NCBI GenBank assembly: GCA_934277375.1
Contig: CAKQTZ010000011.1
Span: forward strand, 1 to 64,000
Reading direction: 5' to 3'
DNA length: 64,000 nucleotides
DNA from: an uncultured Coprococcus sp.
GTDB taxonomy: Bacteria; Bacillota; Clostridia; Lachnospirales; Lachnospiraceae
Part shown: positions 60,182 through 64,000 of the stretch, one piece after another
How positions within the stretch are numbered: position 1 is the stretch's first letter
How the letters are laid out: each line of letters opens with the position of its first letter
The notes under the pieces: generated by a model
What the model was told of the DNA's origin: nothing
What the model saw: only the letters and a program-made list of their open reading frames with translations
Databases searched by the model: none
Made by a program: the position numbers and the translations under genes

Positions 60182-60203
60182 TACTAAGAGGGGAGAAATC
60201 AAC

Positions 60204-61052
60204 ATGGATAATAATACATACGCACTAAAATCCGCCATCTACGGGCTTGCCGTGGGTGATGCGTTGGGCGTTCCATATGAATTTAAATCTAGGGGCGCAT
60301 TTGAATGTACAGATGTGATAGGCTACGGTACGCACGATCAGCCGGAGGGGACCTGGTCGGATGATACCAGTATGGCGCTTGCCACTTGCGCCAGTATCAA
60401 AGCATGTGGCAGAGTTGATGTGGATGACATCAGAGACAGATTCCGCAGATGGCTAAAAGAAGGAGCATATACACCATTTGGAGAAGTGTTTGACTGCGGC
60501 AATACGTGCGCTGCGGCTATCAGATTTGGAAGAGGTTGTGATGACGAGTGGTCCAATGGCAATGGTTCACTTATGAGGATCATTCCGTTGGCATTTGTTG
60601 AAGGGATAACGGACGCGGAGATAGAGGCTGTGTCAGCTATAACACATGCACACAGCTTGTCGAAGCTTGCCTGTGTGTGTTATGTCAGGATTGCCATTGA
60701 TCTTGTAAATGGTGTGCCGCTTGCAGAATCGATAAAGAGACATGTACCGGGCAATTCAAAGTTGTCGGGAGCTATCGGTATTGAAAATGTGTTGAGAAGT
60801 GATGGGATGGGATCTTCAGGCTATGTGGTTGATACGTTTGTGGCGGCTATGTGGTGCCTGCTTACGACTGATAACTACAGGGATTGCGTGCTTAAGGCGG
60901 TGAATCTGGGCAGCGATACGGATACGACTGCAGCGGTAGCCGGGGGGCTTGCGGGAATCATGTATGGACTTGAAGGCATACCGGCTGAGTGGTTGTCGAA
61001 GATGAAGTCCATGGACATGATAGATCAAGAATTATTTTCTTCGCTCCAATAA
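60204..61052 (+). CDS. ADP-ribosylglycohydrolase family protein
   Basis: DraG-like hydrolase of 282 residues that removes ADP-ribose from modified targets. Binuclear Mg motifs: GDALGVPYE near 18, WSDDTSMALA near 51 and LGSDTDTTAAVAGGLAG near 235. The target could be protein, nucleic acid or a free nucleotide; no matching ADP-ribosyltransferase is seen in the window. Monocistronic with its own leader hairpin and a terminator downstream. Confidence 0.88.
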   Translation: MDNNTYALKSAIYGLAVGDALGVPYEFKSRGAFECTDVIGYGTHDQPEGTWSDDTSMALATCASIKACGRVDVDDIRDRFRRWLKEGAYTPFGEVFDCGNTCAAAIRFGRGCDDEWSNGNGSLMRIIPLAFVEGITDAEIEAVSAITHAHSLSKLACVCYVRIAIDLVNGVPLAESIKRHVPGNSKLSGAIGIENVLRSDGMGSSGYVVDTFVAAMWCLLTTDNYRDCVLKAVNLGSDTDTTAAVAGGLAGIMYGLEGIPAEWLSKMKSMDMIDQELFSSLQ

Positions 61053-61121
61053 TTACAATTTCACATTCTTGAGGATATAGCATCATTGAAAAGCTTCATA
61101 AAAACAGATATAATGATTAAC

Positions 61122-61164
61122 AAAGGCCCATCACATCAAACAAAGAGTTGTGACGGGCTTTATC
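61122..61164 (+). terminator. Terminator after the ADP-ribosylglycohydrolase gene
   Basis: An imperfect stem of about 13 bp (61122-61135 with 61149-61161, one bulge and one A-C mismatch) encloses a 13-nt loop and has T residues at its 3' end. Confidence 0.55.
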
Positions 61165-61192
61165 TTTAAAGGATAAAGGAGATACATAGAAA

Positions 61193-61399
61193 ATGGCAGA
61201 TTTTAAATACGAAATAGTGGAGCACATAGGAGTAATCTCGGAAAGTACAAAGGGGTGGACTAAGGAACTTAATAAGATATCGTGGAATGGTGGCACACCG
61301 AAGTATGATATCAGAGAGTGGGCCCCAGAGCATGAGAAGATGGGTAAGGGTGTGACACTTACAGAAGAAGAGGCGTCTAAATTAAAGGCGTTGTTGTAG
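61193..61399 (+). CDS. YdbC/PC4-like transcriptional coactivator p15 family protein
   Basis: A 68-residue protein with the PC4 single-stranded nucleic-acid-binding fold signature: KGWTKELNKISWNGGTPKYDIREWAPEHEKMGKGVTLTEEEA. It binds ssDNA and is short, like other bacterial YdbC proteins. AAAGGAG precedes the ATG. The next gene starts 27 bp downstream, so they may be co-transcribed. Confidence 0.88.
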   Translation: MADFKYEIVEHIGVISESTKGWTKELNKISWNGGTPKYDIREWAPEHEKMGKGVTLTEEEASKLKALL

Positions 61400-61425
61400 A
61401 GATAGCACGAGAAAGGACTAGGGCA

Positions 61426-61875
61426 ATGAAGATATTTGTTGACGCCGATGCCTGCCCCGTAGTCGGCATAGCAGAGGACATAGCAACAAAATACAACATC
61501 CCGGTAACGCTTCTATGCGATACGAACCATGTCCTCACATCTGATTACAGTGAGGTTATCGTGGTCGGTGCCGGAGCGGATGCGGTGGATTACAAGCTGA
61601 TAAGCATTTGCCATAGAGGCGATATAGTTGTAACTCAGGATTACGGCGTGGCAGCTATGGCTCTGGGAAAAGGTGCATTTGCAATACATCAATCGGGCAA
61701 ATGGTATACAAATGAGAATATCGATCAGATGCTTATGGAGAGGCATCTGAACAAAAAAGCGAGCAGGGCATCGAGCAGGAATCATATCAAAGGGCCGAGG
61801 AAGAGGACAGAAGAGGATGACCAGAGATTTGCGGAGTCATTTGAGAAGCTGCTGCGGAAGGCAAGAAATCTGTAG
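61426..61875 (+). CDS. YaiI/YqxD family protein (UPF0178)
   Basis: A 149-residue PIN-like-fold protein with family motifs VDADACPV at the start, GADAVDYKLIS, DIVVTQDYGVAAMAL and the C-terminal GPRKRTEEDDQRFAESFEKLL. The function is unproven; a nuclease activity is only suggested by the acidic residues. Length is typical. Confidence 0.88.
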   Translation: MKIFVDADACPVVGIAEDIATKYNIPVTLLCDTNHVLTSDYSEVIVVGAGADAVDYKLISICHRGDIVVTQDYGVAAMALGKGAFAIHQSGKWYTNENIDQMLMERHLNKKASRASSRNHIKGPRKRTEEDDQRFAESFEKLLRKARNL

Positions 61876-61887
61876 ATACATATGAAA

Positions 61888-61914
61888 GTGGAGGGGGATT
61901 CGAACCCTCACCAC
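61888..61914 (-). other. tRNA 3'-end-like fragment
   Basis: The reverse strand reads GTGGTGAGGGTTCGAATCCC..., the form of a T-arm with loop TTCGAAT flanked by acceptor-like bases, similar to a tRNA-Ser 3' end. No tRNA body lies next to it and no CCA follows. It may be an att-site scar left by an integrative element that used a tRNA gene. Confidence 0.4.
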
Positions 61915-61941
61915 ACATGAAACGGAAGAGGTCAGGTTTTA

Positions 61942-63135
61942 ATGGATGAAAAAAATACAAACAGAACAATAGAATACTACAACACACATGCTGACAGATA
62001 TTCCGAGATAACCAGAAATGCAGACATGTCGGACATATACAAGCGCTTCGAGAAACATCTCAAGCCAGGCAGCAGGATCCTTGATCTTGGCTGCGGCAGT
62101 GGTCGTGACAGCAAATATTTTCTGGACAAGGGATACAAGGTTGTATCTCTGGATGCGTCTGAGGCGATGTGCAGGAAAACTCAGGAACTGACGGGGAAAG
62201 CGGCTGTGCATAGGCGTATTGAGGACATGAATTATGAGAATGAATTTGACGCTGTGTGGGCGTGTGCTTCGCTGCTTCATGTTGCAAAGAGTGATATGCA
62301 CAAGATTCTTGAGAAGGCGATGAGGGCGCTCAAAGTCGGCGGAGTATTGTATGCTTCGTGGAAATACGGCAAGAGTGAACAGACTCGTGAGGACGGAAGG
62401 ACATTTGCCAATTATACTGAGGCCCGGGTCTGCGATATGGTGGCGTTGGTTTCAGGCGCATCGCTGGAGGATGTGTGGACAAGTCAGGACGTCAGGCTTG
62501 ACAGGATAGGTCAGGGGCATTTGTGGGTAAATGTTCTGGTGAAGAAGACCAGAGTTGTCATAACTGTGAAGGAGTTCCTGAATATTTTCTGGAAACAATA
62601 CCAGATCATCGAGAAGGATGTCCGGATCAGTTCTGAGTATGTGGATATCCACAAGAGCAACTTCTCGACATTTTCAAGCAGATACATAAATATGTTCTTG
62701 AATATCTGCAGCAATATAGACTCTCTGATAGAGATATATTGCAAGATAGTCGAGGAGGATGATTACAGGAAGAAGTACAGCATACATGACAGGCTTACCC
62801 CTGTGCTTAGAAAATTCCCGGATATCCGGCTGGATGCGGTGAGGACGATAGATACTTTTGAGGATATTGAGCTGAAGCCGTTCAGTGCGTTTGTGGGTGA
62901 CCGGATCGCAGATTGGTGGAATGACTATAATCTGGTAAAACATGCCAGAAGTGACAGGAACGAGAAGACTGGAATGTATAATTTCCAGCGGGCAAATCAG
63001 AAGAATGTGCTGACGGCGATGGCAGCGTATTTTATCGTGTGCAACCGTATATATGAGGAAATATGCGAGATCTCGGCAACACCGAAGAGGCTTCTCAAGT
63101 CAAAAATATTCCTGTATGTGAAGAATGGTGAGTAG
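61942..63135 (+). CDS. SAM-dependent methyltransferase fused to a HEPN-like helical domain
   Basis: Residues 1-200 are a class I methyltransferase: motif I ILDLGCGSGRD near 45, SLDASEAM near 70 and DAVWACASLLHV near 108. Residues 205-397 are all-helical with YVDIHKSNFSTFSSRYI, SNIDSLIEIYCKIVE, WWNDYNLVKHAR and ANQKNVLTAMAAYFIV, a pattern I associate with HEPN-like proteins of phage and defence contexts. The joint function is not known. AGAGG lies upstream. Codon use is core-like. It is followed after 20 bp by the deformylase gene. Confidence 0.65.
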   Translation: MDEKNTNRTIEYYNTHADRYSEITRNADMSDIYKRFEKHLKPGSRILDLGCGSGRDSKYFLDKGYKVVSLDASEAMCRKTQELTGKAAVHRRIEDMNYENEFDAVWACASLLHVAKSDMHKILEKAMRALKVGGVLYASWKYGKSEQTREDGRTFANYTEARVCDMVALVSGASLEDVWTSQDVRLDRIGQGHLWVNVLVKKTRVVITVKEFLNIFWKQYQIIEKDVRISSEYVDIHKSNFSTFSSRYINMFLNICSNIDSLIEIYCKIVEEDDYRKKYSIHDRLTPVLRKFPDIRLDAVRTIDTFEDIELKPFSAFVGDRIADWWNDYNLVKHARSDRNEKTGMYNFQRANQKNVLTAMAAYFIVCNRIYEEICEISATPKRLLKSKIFLYVKNGE

Positions 63136-63155
63136 ATAAGGAAAGGTAATAGACC

Positions 63156-63566
63156 ATGGTAAAACAGATAGTAAGAGATCAGATGTTCCTCAGCCAAAAG
63201 TCATCTCCGATGACGCCAATGGATGCGGGAATCATTGCAGATATGCAGGACACATTAGCGGCAAATCAGGCGAGGTGCGTCGGCATGGCGGGCAACATGA
63301 TCGGATATAAGAAGAGGATAATCATCGTCAGTATGGGATTTGCCAATGTTGTCATGCTGAATCCGGTTCTTCTGTCAAAGTCGGGGGCTTACGAGACAGA
63401 GGAAGGGTGTCTCTCCCTTGATGGAACTAGGAAAGTGACGCGGTATAGAGACATAGAGGTTGAATTTCAGGACGCGTCATTTAAGAAAAAGAAGATGAAT
63501 TTCAATGGATATATAGCTCAGATAGTGCTCCATGAGATGGATCACCTTGAGGGGCGAATAATTTAG
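63156..63566 (+). CDS. def: Peptide deformylase, short clostridial type
   Basis: Removes formyl groups from new proteins using Fe2+ or Zn2+. Motif II EGCLSL is near 83 and motif III HEMDH near 126, supplying the Cys and His metal ligands and the catalytic Glu. Motif I reads CVGMAGNMIG in place of GxGLAAxQ, so the usual Gln is Met; this is a known look in short 136-residue clostridial deformylases. It is probably an additional copy beside a standard one elsewhere (inference). Confidence 0.85.
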   Translation: MVKQIVRDQMFLSQKSSPMTPMDAGIIADMQDTLAANQARCVGMAGNMIGYKKRIIIVSMGFANVVMLNPVLLSKSGAYETEEGCLSLDGTRKVTRYRDIEVEFQDASFKKKKMNFNGYIAQIVLHEMDHLEGRII

Positions 63567-63574
63567 GAGAGTTT

Positions 63575-64000
63575 ATGGAATCAAAAGACGGAACATGGAT
63601 CATGTATGGCGTTTCGGAGGATGATCCGGAGTGCCTGCACACTGTGGACGAGCTTATCAGATATATAGAGGAAGTGGGATTCCTGCCTCTTTTCCGCAAT
63701 GAGATACCTGGATTTTCAGTGGAGGAGCGAACCACGGAGAAGTACTGGTGGAGTGAGGATGCACAGAGGGATCCTTGGGTATGGCGTGAGATCATAGCCA
63801 GAAGAGGCGATATCGCATACGGCAAATTTTTCCACAATAAGGCGGGATTTATCTCAAAGAAATGGTTCCCGTGTTTTGCAAATTATAGAAGAGCTGGATA
63901 TGATTTCGATGCCAGATGGGATGATGAGTTTGCGTCATTCAGGCAGAAGAAGATCATGGATCTGTTCATGGATGACCGGATAGACGAGGAGAGCGATGTC
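63575..64000 (+). CDS. AlkZ-related protein (partial, runs off the window)
   Basis: Starts at ATG 63575 after TAGGAGAG, 9 bp from the deformylase stop, and stays open to the end (142 codons seen). Text such as VGFLPLFRNEIPGFSVEE, DPWVWREIIA and GKFFHNKAGFISKKWFPCFANYRR matches proteins named AlkZ-related in databases (from memory). DNA glycosylase activity is not established for this branch. Confidence 0.6.
   Translation, partial: MESKDGTWIMYGVSEDDPECLHTVDELIRYIEEVGFLPLFRNEIPGFSVEERTTEKYWWSEDAQRDPWVWREIIARRGDIAYGKFFHNKAGFISKKWFPCFANYRRAGYDFDARWDDEFASFRQKKIMDLFMDDRIDEESDV

Noticed and set aside
63156..63566. Deformylase as a truncated pseudogene
   Set aside because: Motifs II and III are intact and the 136-residue length with CVGMAGNMIG fits the short clostridial type.

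Overview
The window reads as chromosomal DNA of a low-GC Gram-positive anaerobe of the Lachnospiraceae, probably Coprococcus-like (inferred from gene content, not proven). The signs are an Rnf complex with its ApbE flavin transferase, a NusG-domain-II protein and a Gx transporter, the GGGtGRT / Fe-S scaffold pair, a YugP-type metallopeptidase, a giant beta-repeat surface protein and strong AGGAGG-type ribosome binding sites. No rRNA and no intact mobile element is visible.

Layout. 1-5.5 kb: tRNA-Trp, an SbcD/YhaO-like nuclease with its YhaN-like ATPase, and a secreted NlpC/P60-type wall protein. 5.6-11.8 kb: ABC-F ATPase (minus), an atypical RelA/SpoT-domain protein, ApbE, NusG-II and Gx. 12-17.8 kb: rnfC, an rnfD-rnfG fusion with a TTG start, rnfE with a long low-complexity tail, rnfA and rnfB, followed by nrdR and a YigZ gene. 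18.9-21.9 kb (minus): a small conserved gene, an ABC ATPase and two ABC-2 permeases. 22-29.3 kb: HtrA protease, membrane protein, tgt-yajC, PHP phosphoesterase, Fe-S scaffold protein and GGGtGRT protein.

29.3-41.4 kb is accessory in character: an integrase relic inside inverted repeats, a holin-like gene and GH25 lysozyme separated by a leader with competing hairpins, YugP, and a 3057-residue surface protein whose promoter region lies between imperfect inverted repeats. A PcrA/UvrD helicase follows.

44-59.2 kb is a complete type I-C CRISPR-Cas locus (cas3-cas5-cas8-cas7-cas4-cas1-cas2), a leader, and a very long array (113 repeats and 112 spacers by hand count). Several spacer pairs or triples encode the same short peptide with mostly synonymous base changes. 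The array has therefore sampled homologous genes of diverged phages more than once. Beyond the array are gene relics, an ADP-ribosylglycohydrolase, a PC4-like protein, a YaiI/YqxD protein, a methyltransferase fused to a HEPN-like helical domain, a short peptide deformylase and an AlkZ-related gene cut by the window edge.

How the genes work together: ApbE probably attaches FMN to both flavin motifs of the RnfD-RnfG fusion, so 9.7-17.8 kb is one bioenergetic module. Cas1/2/4 acquire spacers, Cas5/8/7 form Cascade with crRNA, and Cas3 degrades the target.
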